A stretch of 49,456 bases of DNA from positions 1-49,456 of the forward strand of contig DDLS01000177.1 of the NCBI GenBank assembly GCA_002340255.1, written 5' to 3'. Below are positions 1 to 7,832 of the stretch, piece after piece. Position numbers and translations under genes: made by a program. Origin of the DNA: Cyanobacteria bacterium UBA2566. Lineage in GTDB: Bacteria; Cyanobacteriota; Cyanobacteriia; Cyanobacteriales; Desertifilaceae. The notes below the pieces were generated by a model. The model made no database searches, had not been told where the DNA came from, and saw only the letters and a list, made by a program, of their open reading frames with translations. Each line of letters opens with the position of its first letter. The stretch's first letter is position 1.

Positions 1-3
1 TTA

Positions 4-380
4 GAGACTGTTTATAAAGAAAAGATAAAATAAAGTAAGGAGAACTCAAAAACAGATAAAAAAGAAGAAGTGGGGTTAAAGGAGAGAAAAGTCCGAAATG
101 AAACGTCGAGTTTATCCAACAGACATTACCGATGCTCAAGGGAAGCTAATAGAACCCTTATTACCTAAACCCAAGCGTCGCGGTCCTAAACCGGATGTGA
201 ATTTACGAGAAATCCTAAACGCCATATTTTATCTGCTCCATGAAGGAGGCCAATGGCGTGCAATCCCTAACGATTTACCTCCTTGGCAGACAGTATCAAG
301 TTACTTTTGTAAATGGCAGAGAAAAGGAGTGTGGGAAAAAATTAATGAAGTTTGGAGAGAGAAAGTAAGAGTAGCTTCCG
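4..380 (+). pseudogene. IS5-family transposase, N-terminal fragment
   Basis: The reading frame 98-406 begins with the DUF4096-type N-terminal region of IS5-family transposases (YPTDITDAQ, then the GPKPDVNLREILNAIFY helix and a GGQWRAIPNDLPPW motif). Family knowledge: complete enzymes of this kind are about 260 residues and carry the DDE catalytic triad downstream. Here homology stops near residue 93 (REKVRV) and the frame ends nine residues later in unrelated sequence, so none of the catalytic residues is present. The upstream bases from about position 4 (gagactgtttataaag) could be the left terminal inverted repeat, but the right end is missing. This is a dead remnant. A C-terminal fragment of the same kind of transposase lies at the other edge of the window on the minus strand. 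Confidence 0.85.
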
Positions 381-407
381 AGTTCTTATTTATGGAGGGG
401 ATTTAAT

Positions 408-434
408 AAATTGATTAACACCGTTAATCAATTT
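408..434. repeat. 12-bp perfect hairpin after the IS5 remnant
   Basis: Positions 408-419 and 423-434 are perfect reverse complements separated by a 3-nt loop. No T tract follows on the plus strand. It could be a terminator remnant or a small palindromic element at the truncation scar of the IS fragment. Confidence 0.7.
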
Positions 435-505
435 CAATCCTTTTATCCTTCCGGATAATTGGCAGATTTCCTATTCATTGAACTCGGAGAGTGACAGAAG
501 AGGGG

Positions 506-526
506 TATGGGTGAACCTGCCCCTAC
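506..526. repeat. Dispersed 21-bp repeat, copy 1
   Basis: A 21-bp string containing gggtgaacctgcccctac is identical at 12471-12491. It sits in the recG upstream region. Together with the 13-nt palindromes just downstream it forms a repeat-dense, non-coding stretch between 435 and 692 in which I see no gene. Confidence 0.75.
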
Positions 527-537
527 AATTCAACCTA

Positions 538-599
538 GAAACCGGGTTTCTTGCTTATCTTTTCGTTGGCGTTCTCAACCTGGGTAGAAACCCGGTTTC
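538..599. repeat. Paired 13-nt palindrome element, copy 1
   Basis: Two 13-nt palindromes of the form gaaaccGggtttc lie at 538-550 and 587-599, 49 nt apart start to start. The same architecture with 48-nt spacing occurs at 5156-5216, while the sequence between the palindromes differs. This looks like a repeat family of intergenic elements. Confidence 0.75.
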
Positions 600-692
600 T
601 TACCCCTACCCCATCGATCGCTCCTCCCCTAGAGCAATGATCTATCATCAAAGAGAACAGCCCTACCCTCACCTATCTGCCTTCTCAGCATC

Positions 693-3155
693 ATGACTCA
701 AGAACCCGACTGGCAAAGACTCCAAAAAGCCTTGACAGTAGAACAGGAGCGCGGATTTAATGACCTGCAAGGCAAACAATATCGGTTTAGTGAGTTTCTC
801 CAGCTCAGTTTTGCTAACCCTCCCGCGTCCTTTTCGCCCCGGGAAAAGCGCCAGTGGAAGCAACTCTCTGAGCAATTCCAAACCTATCCCCAGTTTACGT
901 TTGCCCAGCGCCAACAGCTCGTTGCTCAGGCGCGGAAGTTTCTCTCAGACTCCCAAAAGCGCTTTCAACAACCCCCGATTACTCCTGCTCCGAAGCCTTC
1001 TCCAGCGCTGCACCAGCAAGTTCCAGAGACGACGGAGTGCGATCGCGCCAGCGATGCGGAGCATTATCGCGCTTTAACAAATCTTCCCGAATTTTCAGTG
1101 TATCATACACGACAGTTAGCCAAACTGAACTTACATACCGTTCGAGATCTCCTATTTTATTATCCTCGCAACCATACAGATTATGCTTCACAAGTCTTTA
1201 TTGCCGATTTAGAACCGGGAGAAACGGTGACGGTGGTGGGGGAAGTGAAGCGCATTAACTGTTTTTCTTCGCCTCGCAATAAGAAACTCACTATCTTAGA
1301 AATTATCCTCAAAGATGCCACGGGACAATTAAAAGTATCGCGTTTTTTTGCCGGAGCCTATTTCAGTCATCGAGGATGGCAAGAAAGCCAGAAGCGCAAT
1401 TATCCCGTTGGTTCCATTGTCGCGGCTTCAGGTTTGGTGAAAAAGAATAAATATGGTCTCACTTTAGATAAACCGGAGTTGGAGGTTTTAGAGTCTTCAG
1501 GAGAATTAGATTCTCTAATTATTGGTCAAATTGTACCCATTTATCCTTTAACAGAAGGGGTGGCAGCGGATACCATGCGTAAAGCCATTTGGCGAGTTTT
1601 ACCTACAGCACAACAGTTAACTGATCCGATTCCTGAACTAATTTTATCGCCCTATAGCTTAATTCAACTTTCTCAAGCTATTCATCAAATTCACTTTCCT
1701 GGAGATCAAGAGAACCTGGAGCAAGCCAGACGGCGCTTGATTTTCGATGAATTTTTCTATCTGCAAGTTGGCTTTCTTCAGCGCCGGCATAATCAGAAGA
1801 AAAATCAGAAAGCGATTCCCTTAATGCCGACAGGACAGTTAATCAATCGGTTTTATCAGGGGTTGCCCTTTGCTCTGACTGGGGCACAAGAACGGGTAGT
1901 GAATGAAATCTTAAGCGATCTGCGATCGCCCACTGCCATGAATCGTTTAGTTCAAGGGGATGTCGGCTCAGGAAAAACCGTCGTTGCGGTAATCGCAATT
2001 CTAGCTGCCATTCAGTCCGGATATCAAGCCGCGCTCATGGCTCCCACAGAAGTCTTAGCCGAGCAACATTACCGCAAATTAGTCACCTGGTTTAACCGCC
2101 TCCATTTACCCGTAGAACTGCTCACCGGTTCCACAAAAGTGAAGAAACGCCGGGAAATTCACGCCCACTTAGAAACAGGAGAATTACCCTTACTGGTGGG
2201 AACTCATGCACTTATTCAAGAAGGAGTTAATTTCCATCGTTTAGGCTTAGTTGTCATTGATGAACAACATCGTTTTGGTGTAGAACAACGCGCTCTCTTG
2301 CAGCAAAAAGGAGAATCTCCCCATGTTTTGTGTTTAACGGCAACGCCCATTCCCAGAACCTTAACATTAACCATGCATGGGGATTTAGATGTCAGTCAAA
2401 TTGACGAACTACCACCAGGAAGACAAGCCATAGAGACCCTGGCTTTAACCCATAAAGAACGGAAAAAAGTCTATGAACTCATGCGCCGAGAAATTGCCCA
2501 AGGTCGGCAAGCCTATGTCGTTTTCCCTTTAATTGAAGAATCCGATAAACTGAATGCTAAAGCTGCCATAGCCGAACATAAAAATCTATCGGAAACTATT
2601 TTTCCTGAATTTCAAGTGGGTTTACTCCACGGTCGCATGACTTCAGCCGAAAAAGATGAAGCGCTAACGGCATTTCGAGACAATGAAATTCAAATTATTG
2701 TCTCCACCACCGTCATTGAAGTCGGCGTTGATGTCCCCAACGCCACCGTTATGCTGATCGAAAATGCCGAACGATTTGGACTTTCCCAACTGCACCAACT
2801 GCGAGGACGGGTAGGACGAGGATCTCATAAATCCTATTGTTTACTCCTCAGTAGTTCCAATAATCCCGATGCTCGCCAACGGTTAAATGTTTTAGAGCAG
2901 TCTCAAGATGGCTTTTTTATCGCTGAAATGGACTTACAATTTCGCGGACCTGGAGAAGTTTTAGGCACTCGCCAATCGGGTTTACCCGATTTTGCCCTCG
3001 CCAGTTTAGTCCAGGATCAAGATATTCTGGCATTGGCACGGGAAGCGGCAGAAAATTTGATTGCTGAAGATCCAGAATTGGGCGATTATCCGTTAATTCG
3101 TGAAGAGCTGCAACGGCGCTATGAGCAGTTGATGGGGGGAGCGATTATGACGTGA
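693..3155 (+). CDS. recG: ATP-dependent DNA helicase RecG
   Basis: RecG is a superfamily 2 helicase that reverses stalled replication forks and branch-migrates Holliday junctions. Visible parts: an N-terminal extension of about 130 residues; a wedge/OB-fold region from about residue 140 (YPRNHTDY, then DLEPGETVTVVGEV); the P-loop GDVGSGKT at 422-429; a DEQH motif II near 523; the C-terminal helicase domain with QLRGRVGRG near 703 and the TRG-type tail ending FRGPGEVLGTRQSGLPDF. At 820 residues it is longer than the E. coli enzyme (693). The extra length is mostly N-terminal, which I understand to be usual in cyanobacteria. Residues 116-126 (around DRASDAEHYR) are encoded by a 32-bp repeat found again in an unrelated gene, so part of the linker derives from a mobile repeat. 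Confidence 0.97.
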   Translation: MTQEPDWQRLQKALTVEQERGFNDLQGKQYRFSEFLQLSFANPPASFSPREKRQWKQLSEQFQTYPQFTFAQRQQLVAQARKFLSDSQKRFQQPPITPAPKPSPALHQQVPETTECDRASDAEHYRALTNLPEFSVYHTRQLAKLNLHTVRDLLFYYPRNHTDYASQVFIADLEPGETVTVVGEVKRINCFSSPRNKKLTILEIILKDATGQLKVSRFFAGAYFSHRGWQESQKRNYPVGSIVAASGLVKKNKYGLTLDKPELEVLESSGELDSLIIGQIVPIYPLTEGVAADTMRKAIWRVLPTAQQLTDPIPELILSPYSLIQLSQAIHQIHFPGDQENLEQARRRLIFDEFFYLQVGFLQRRHNQKKNQKAIPLMPTGQLINRFYQGLPFALTGAQERVVNEILSDLRSPTAMNRLVQGDVGSGKTVVAVIAILAAIQSGYQAALMAPTEVLAEQHYRKLVTWFNRLHLPVELLTGSTKVKKRREIHAHLETGELPLLVGTHALIQEGVNFHRLGLVVIDEQHRFGVEQRALLQQKGESPHVLCLTATPIPRTLTLTMHGDLDVSQIDELPPGRQAIETLALTHKERKKVYELMRREIAQGRQAYVVFPLIEESDKLNAKAAIAEHKNLSETIFPEFQVGLLHGRMTSAEKDEALTAFRDNEIQIIVSTTVIEVGVDVPNATVMLIENAERFGLSQLHQLRGRVGRGSHKSYCLLLSSSNNPDARQRLNVLEQSQDGFFIAEMDLQFRGPGEVLGTRQSGLPDFALASLVQDQDILALAREAAENLIAEDPELGDYPLIREELQRRYEQLMGGAIMT
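1039..1070. repeat. 32-bp dispersed repeat inside recG
   Basis: These 32 bp are identical to 14438-14469 inside the large membrane-protein gene. The repeat starts with the HIP1 octamer GCGATCGC and ends ATTATCGC, so it has short inverted ends (GCGAT/ATCGC). It is read in a different frame in each host gene (DRASDAEHYR here). Confidence 0.85.
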
Positions 3156-3279
3156 GAACAATGAACAATGGGGATCGGTTGAGAAACGTTGGCTCTAGCG
3201 ACGCTAATACAGGCCTTACAGGGTTACACTCGTCCATTTCTCTCCCATTCAATTGTCGCAAAAATTTAAGGATTTGATA

Positions 3280-4607
3280 TTAGTTTTTGACGTACTGTTT
3301 AATCACCGGTTGCAAAGTTAAAATTGGCGATTTTTCCAGTAAGTTTCGTCTCCTTAAAGATTGTATCGCCTTTAAAAAATCTGCGTCGGATAAAAGGTCT
3401 GGGGGTTTCTGGCTAATCTCTACCGGTTGCTCTTGGTTCGCTAACCACTCAAGCAGAACTTTTTCAGATTCACAGAGGCGTTGATAATGTTGTTTGATAA
3501 TCGGTTCTAGGTCGCCTAAAAATAGGGTGGGATAGGCGAGAAATTGTTGCACACTGCCGTTAAATAAATCGAGAATCGTGGAAGTGATGATTTTCAGCCA
3601 TAGCGGGTTTCCACTGTAACGTTGGATCAGATCTGACCATTTTTTCTCGTCTTTGAGTTGTCTTTCCTGGAGCAGTTGAGTGGCTAAATCCCCTAATCCG
3701 GGTACAGGGAAGGTTTTACAGTAGGGATTTTCGGTTTCTAAGGTAGCTATTTCTAGGGGTTGTTCCCAACTGAGTAAAAGGAGGCAACTCTTGTGGGGAA
3801 ATTGTCCGATTTCTTGGATGAATTGACCATAATTTTCATATTCTGGGCAATAGTTACCGACGAATTCCCCAGGGGTTAAGGTTTCCTGGAAGTCGTCGAG
3901 AATGATTAAGCAACGGTGATTTCTGAGAGCGTCTAATAGGGAGTTTGACGGGTTGATGAGGGTTAGGTTTTGAGATGGAGCGAGAAATTCTAGGAGGGTG
4001 GTTTGTAGGGCGTTGAGGCTGGGAATTTTGCGATGACTGCGCCACAGGATAAGCTCGAAGTTGTCTTTTATTTCTTCTACCAGTTGTCTCGCGAGGACGG
4101 TTTTGCCGATTCCAGAGAGTCCAGTTAACGTGACGATGCGGCTATTTTCTGCAAGTATCCATTCTTGGAGTGTAGCCAGTTCTTCGGTGCGGTTGTGGAG
4201 GTTCGGATATTCGGGTGCTTGACTGAGGTTGTGGCGCGGTTGAGGAGTTTTGCTGGTTGTAGAGGGCGATCGTTTTTTTTTGGATTGTTGTATAGGTCGT
4301 TACAGATGTTTATGTTACTGCCAATTTGCACGACATTATTGTGATAAGAGAATACACGGTTTTCGATGAGCGATCGCACATTCTTCTTTTTCACCTCCTC
4401 TCCCAACATCTCCGACAGCAGTTTCCATAACTCCGATGCCGACTTTCTCACATGATCGTTGCTACAGTGGTATTCCTCAGCAATATCCTTATATCCCTTA
4501 TGTTCCCATACCCCCTCCAAAACAGCTTGGCGAACCCCCTGTGGGAAGTCTTTTAAGTCCTCAAGAGAACTGCCAACCCACTCAACTGGTTTTAGGTGTT
4601 GACTCAT
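3280..4607 (-). pseudogene. STAND/NB-ARC-like NTPase with N-terminal vMAP-type HTH, split by a -1 frame change
   Basis: The first frame (4607 down to 4125) encodes an N-terminal helix-turn-helix region of the kind found at the start of cyanobacterial vMAP/NB-ARC proteins (YKDIAEEYHCSNDHVRKSAS). It leaves the homologous frame at a nine-A run (4273-4281). From there the -1 frame is open without a stop down to 3280; I translated every codon. That frame has the P-loop GLSGIGKT (4099-4122), a Walker B LIILDDF (3889-3909) and a C-terminal winged-helix-like tail. The joined product is about 442 residues. The run reads A AAA AAC in frame, a -1 slippery heptamer, so the change may be programmed frameshifting, transcriptional slippage, a real mutation or a sequencing error. 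Family knowledge: STAND NTPases act as signalling or defence switches. Confidence 0.8.
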
Positions 4608-4712
4608 GCCTCAATTATGCTACTTGTGGTATATCATATCAATACCTGAGTATTCACAGTCCCAGTTTCTCTGTGCGGGTGGCGATCGCCTGTAGAGAAT
4701 GGAGGAATATTC

Positions 4713-5093
4713 TTAATGGATATCATTACCTTGTTCCTCTACCCCTTGACGAATAGCATCTTCTAAGTCGTCAAGCGTTTTCGGGATGCCTTCATATTTC
4801 AGATATCCTGCTACTTGATTCAAAGAGGTTTCTGGAAAGCAATTTACTTTTTGTTGTTGTGATTTTCTCAGGTCGAGATCGCTATGAACTAGCTTAAACT
4901 GATGATGAGGCTGGGGACTGCTCTCAATTGCCCCAATTAAATCGTCTATTTTTCCGGATAAAGGTTGGTCTTTCGCCTGGGGTTTAGGAAGTTGAGTCAT
5001 TATCTAAGCTTCAGGAGTTAAGCCTTGTAGTTCGACAACTTCTAGCAGGGCGTGGTAAGTCTGCTCATATAAAGTAATTGTATAATTTGACAT
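4713..5093 (-). pseudogene. Antitoxin-like gene interrupted by an in-frame TAG
   Basis: A frame starting at ATG 5093 reads MSNYTITLYEQTYHALLEVV and stops at a TAG (5004-5006) after 29 codons. Exactly in frame, one codon later, an ATG (5000) continues as MTQLPKPQAKDQPLSGKIDD and so on to 4713. Read through, the junction is TPEA-stop-I-MTQLPKP. A tryptophan at the stop would give the TPEAWI motif that I recall from short cyanobacterial antitoxin-like proteins, and TGG to TAG is a single change. The 95-residue downstream piece may still be translated. The C-terminal part has no motif I can name. The toxin partner is not evident in the neighbourhood. The family assignment is tentative; the in-frame stop is directly visible. 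Confidence 0.5.
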
Positions 5094-5155
5094 AATTGTA
5101 CTCAATTCGCTCGATCTTATCTTAACCTTGAGCTTCTGATTTGTCATAGGGTCTA

Positions 5156-5216
5156 GAAACCGGGTTTCTCCTGGGAATACTGCCTCCTATCGAGGTGGAA
5201 ACAGAAACCCAGTTTC
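5156..5216. repeat. Paired 13-nt palindrome element, copy 2
   Basis: Palindromes at 5156-5168 (gaaaccgggtttc) and 5204-5216 (gaaacccagtttc, one mismatch) repeat the architecture seen at 538-599. The rest of 5094-5360 holds no gene I can support. An ATG at about 5277 opens a five-codon frame (MTTVQ) that may be the remnant start of a deleted gene. Confidence 0.7.
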
Positions 5217-5360
5217 TTTGTGCGAGTGGAGAGCGCCTGAGTTAAAATACGGTTGTACCCTTAATCCTCTCAAACCATGACTACAGTTCAATAAAATTTA
5301 ACTTAGCCAGTAGCTCGTCCTGTCATTGCTTACTCAATTGTTATGAGAAGAATGACATTA

Positions 5361-5388
5361 AAAAAGCGCTGTAAAAACAGCGCTTTTT
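5361..5388 (-). terminator. Intrinsic terminator of ftsH2
   Basis: An 11-bp perfect stem (5361-5371 with 5378-5388) with a 6-nt loop lies directly downstream of the ftsH stop. Read on the minus strand it ends GCGCTTTTT, as expected for Rho-independent termination. Confidence 0.88.
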
Positions 5389-5394
5389 GAGGAT

Positions 5395-7281
5395 TTAGAT
5401 TTGAGGGATATAACTTTCCTTTTCAGGAACAGCCGTATATTCAGCTACGATCTGACGGAACTCTTCCCCATCAATAGTTTCTTTTTCGATCAGCAAGTCT
5501 ACTAGGCGATCGATCGCATGGCGATTATCCCGCATAATTTGCAATGCTTGGTCATAGCAATGTTCGACAATAGTACGAACTTGGGCATCAATGCGAGAGG
5601 CAATTTCTTCTGAGTATTCAGAACGGGACATCAAATCGCGACCTAAGAATACTTCATTGGTTTGACCTTCTAGGGATAAGGGGCCGAGATCTGACATCCC
5701 AAAACGGGTGACCATTTGCCGAGCCATTCCCGTCACTTGCTGTAAGTCACCCCCTGCACCCGTGGTCACTTCTGCATCACCAAAAATGATGGCTTCAGCA
5801 GCTCGACCACCGAGTGCCCCGCAGATACGAGCGGTGAGTTGAGCGCGAGAAATCAGGCTTTGTTCTTCGCTAGGGGTGAACCAGGTTAACCCTTGAGCTT
5901 GTCCCCTGGGAATAAGGGTGACTTTTTGTACGGGATCGTGGTCTTTGAGCAAGGTGCCTACGATCGCATGGCCGACTTCATGATAGGCGATTAAGCGTTT
6001 GCTCTTGCCATCGGTGAGGGGAGTGCCTTCCATTCCCGCTACAACCCGGTCTACTGCATCATCAATTTCCAGCATGGTGATCGCTTCTTTGCGCCGTCTG
6101 GCAGTGAGAATAGCCGCTTCATTGAGGAGGTTGGCTAAGTCTGCACCGGTAAAGCCAGGGGTGCGACGGGCGATCGCCTTTAAGGAAACTTCTGTTGCGA
6201 GTTTTTTGTTCCGAGCATGAACATCCAGAATTTCTAATCGTCCCTTCACATCTGGAGCATCGACGGTTACTTGACGGTCAAACCGACCGGGACGCAACAG
6301 GGCTTGATCGAGTACATCCGGACGGTTAGTAGCGGCAATAATAATAATGCCAGTATTGCCTTCAAACCCATCCATTTCAGTCAATAACTGGTTCAGGGTT
6401 TGTTCGCGCTCATCATTTCCACCGCCAATACCGGCTCCCCGTTGACGACCGACAGCATCAATTTCATCGATGAAGATAATACAGGGGGCGTTATCTTTCG
6501 CTTTCTTAAACAGGTCGCGCACCCGTGAAGCACCGACTCCGACGAACATTTCGACAAATTCGGAACCAGAAATACTAAAGAAAGGAACACCTGCTTCTCC
6601 GGCGATCGCCTTCGCCAGCAAGGTTTTCCCGGTTCCAGGAGGACCGACTAACAACACACCTTTAGGAATACGTGCGCCTACGGCCGTAAACCGTTCCGGT
6701 TTTTTCAGAAACGTCACCACTTCTTGTAACTCTTCTTTCGCTTCTTCAATACCAGCCACATCATCAAACATTACGCCCGTTTTGGCTTCCATTTGAAATC
6801 TGGCTTTAGATTTAGCGAAGTTCATCGCCTGACCGGGGCCACCAGGGACATTACCCGAACGGCGAAAGAGGAAAAACAATCCCGCAATTAGCAATAGGGG
6901 GAAAATTAAATTACCTAATAATCCCCAAACCGCTCCTTCATTGCGAGGAGGATGGATCGCTAGATTGACATGGGCTTGACGAATTTGGGAAATCACTTCT
7001 GGGGAGTTACCAGGGAGGTCTACCCGCAAGCGTTGTTGGAAGTTATCCAGTTCTGGATCGACGGCTTCAACAATGGCAGTTCGGCCACCTTCGTAAAGGT
7101 CAACCTGAGTGACTCGACCCGCTTCTAGATATTCAATGAAGCGGCCGTAGGTCATGCGGGTGGTTGCTGCGTTCTGACCTCCGTCCACCACATTGGGGGC
7201 AAAGGCTCCTTGCCAGACGAAGAACCCAATGACCAGGGCAGGCAACGTCCACAGAAGTATGACTTTCCAAGATAATTTCAT
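5395..7281 (-). CDS. ftsH2: ATP-dependent zinc metalloprotease FtsH (FtsH2/Slr0228 type)
   Basis: A membrane-anchored AAA+ protease; in cyanobacteria the FtsH2/FtsH3 complex degrades damaged D1 protein during photosystem II repair. Visible parts: an N-terminal membrane segment (VILLWTLPALVIGFFVW); a lumenal domain; a second membrane segment (LIFPLLLIAGLFFLF, about 125-140); the P-loop GPPGTGKT near 215; Walker B IIFIDEIDAVGRQR; the second region of homology ATNRPDVLDQALLRPGRFD; and the zinc-binding HEVGH near 436. Length (628 residues) is normal. I chose ATG 7281 over the in-frame TTG two codons upstream because MKLSWK matches the family start as I know it. A strong terminator follows. Assignment to the FtsH2 paralogue rests on the N-terminal sequence and is inferred. 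Confidence 0.95.
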   Translation of the reverse strand: MKLSWKVILLWTLPALVIGFFVWQGAFAPNVVDGGQNAATTRMTYGRFIEYLEAGRVTQVDLYEGGRTAIVEAVDPELDNFQQRLRVDLPGNSPEVISQIRQAHVNLAIHPPRNEGAVWGLLGNLIFPLLLIAGLFFLFRRSGNVPGGPGQAMNFAKSKARFQMEAKTGVMFDDVAGIEEAKEELQEVVTFLKKPERFTAVGARIPKGVLLVGPPGTGKTLLAKAIAGEAGVPFFSISGSEFVEMFVGVGASRVRDLFKKAKDNAPCIIFIDEIDAVGRQRGAGIGGGNDEREQTLNQLLTEMDGFEGNTGIIIIAATNRPDVLDQALLRPGRFDRQVTVDAPDVKGRLEILDVHARNKKLATEVSLKAIARRTPGFTGADLANLLNEAAILTARRRKEAITMLEIDDAVDRVVAGMEGTPLTDGKSKRLIAYHEVGHAIVGTLLKDHDPVQKVTLIPRGQAQGLTWFTPSEEQSLISRAQLTARICGALGGRAAEAIIFGDAEVTTGAGGDLQQVTGMARQMVTRFGMSDLGPLSLEGQTNEVFLGRDLMSRSEYSEEIASRIDAQVRTIVEHCYDQALQIMRDNRHAIDRLVDLLIEKETIDGEEFRQIVAEYTAVPEKESYIPQI

Positions 7282-7472
7282 AATCAAGAAGCTCTCTTAT
7301 ATGAATACAAAACAGATATTGATGACTAAGGTGCTTATAGTTTGGGCGATCGCCTAGTCTCTCTTGGGAACGAAATTTTTCATTCTCCAGGAATCTTAAT
7401 TAAATTTAACGTAATTTTCATAAATCCAGCAACTCATTCTGTGAGATACTACCCCTTTGGGGGAATTTGACC

Positions 7473-7478
7473 TATAAT
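7473..7478 (+). promoter_or_regulatory. -10 box of the tRNA-Arg gene
   Basis: TATAAT lies 25 nt upstream of the first tRNA base. There is no convincing -35 box at 16-18 nt, so only the -10 element is called. Confidence 0.5.
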
Positions 7479-7502
7479 AAAATAATGGGTTGCCTATCTT
7501 AT

Positions 7503-7576
7503 GGGCCCTTAGTTCAGTCGGATAGAACAACTGATTTCTAATCAGTCGGTCGGGGGTTCGAGTCCCTCAGGGCCCG
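7503..7576 (+). tRNA. tRNA-Arg (anticodon TCT)
   Basis: A full cloverleaf can be drawn. The acceptor GGGCCCT (7503-7509) pairs with AGGGCCC (7569-7575), with discriminator G. The D stem is GTTC/GAAC. The anticodon stem ACTGA/TCAGT encloses the loop TTTCTAA with anticodon TCT, which reads AGA. The T stem is GGGGG/CCCTC (one G-T) with loop TTCGAGT. CCA is not encoded. It lies alone between ftsH2 and a minus-strand membrane-protein gene. Confidence 0.96.
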
Positions 7577-7629
7577 TTATAAAACCTATGTGCTGAGTAC
7601 AGATCAGTTAGAAATGGGGAGCCGAAGTT

Positions 7630-7734
7630 ATATCAAATCCTTAAATCCTTGCTACAACTGCCTAATCTAGAGACAAAACCCATGTTGTCTCTACCCTAAT
7701 GGCCATCTGTAGCAGAAATACATGCATTTGATAT
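7630..7734. repeat. 105-bp nested inverted-repeat element
   Basis: Three nested symmetric pairings: ATATCAAAT (7630-7638) with ATTTGATAT (7726-7734); GCTACA (7651-7656) with TGTAGC (7708-7713); TAGAGACAA (7668-7676) with TTGTCTCTA (7685-7693). The first two pairings are separated by 12 nt on both arms. The symmetry suggests a MITE-like element or a structured transcript. No gene is visible between the tRNA and 7833. Confidence 0.65.
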
Positions 7735-7832
7735 TACATACCTTTGCCAATCGTTAGGAGGCAAGGGACAATGCCAAGGATAGTGAGGACATTTTCTATG
7801 GCTAGAGTGCCTATCCCCTCGCTCTATCACAC

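Noticed and set aside
478..696. Plus-strand 72-codon ORF upstream of recG
   Set aside because: Made up of the dispersed 21-bp repeat and the 13-nt palindromes; not protein-like.
669..914. Minus-strand 81-codon ORF over the start of recG
   Set aside because: Antisense to clearly conserved recG coding sequence.
3854..4045. Minus-strand 63-codon ORF within the NTPase
   Set aside because: It is in a different frame from the P-loop/Walker B frame, which is open throughout; a shadow.
7467..7472. TTGACC as -35 box of the tRNA gene
   Set aside because: It directly abuts the TATAAT box, so the spacing is impossible for a -35/-10 pair.
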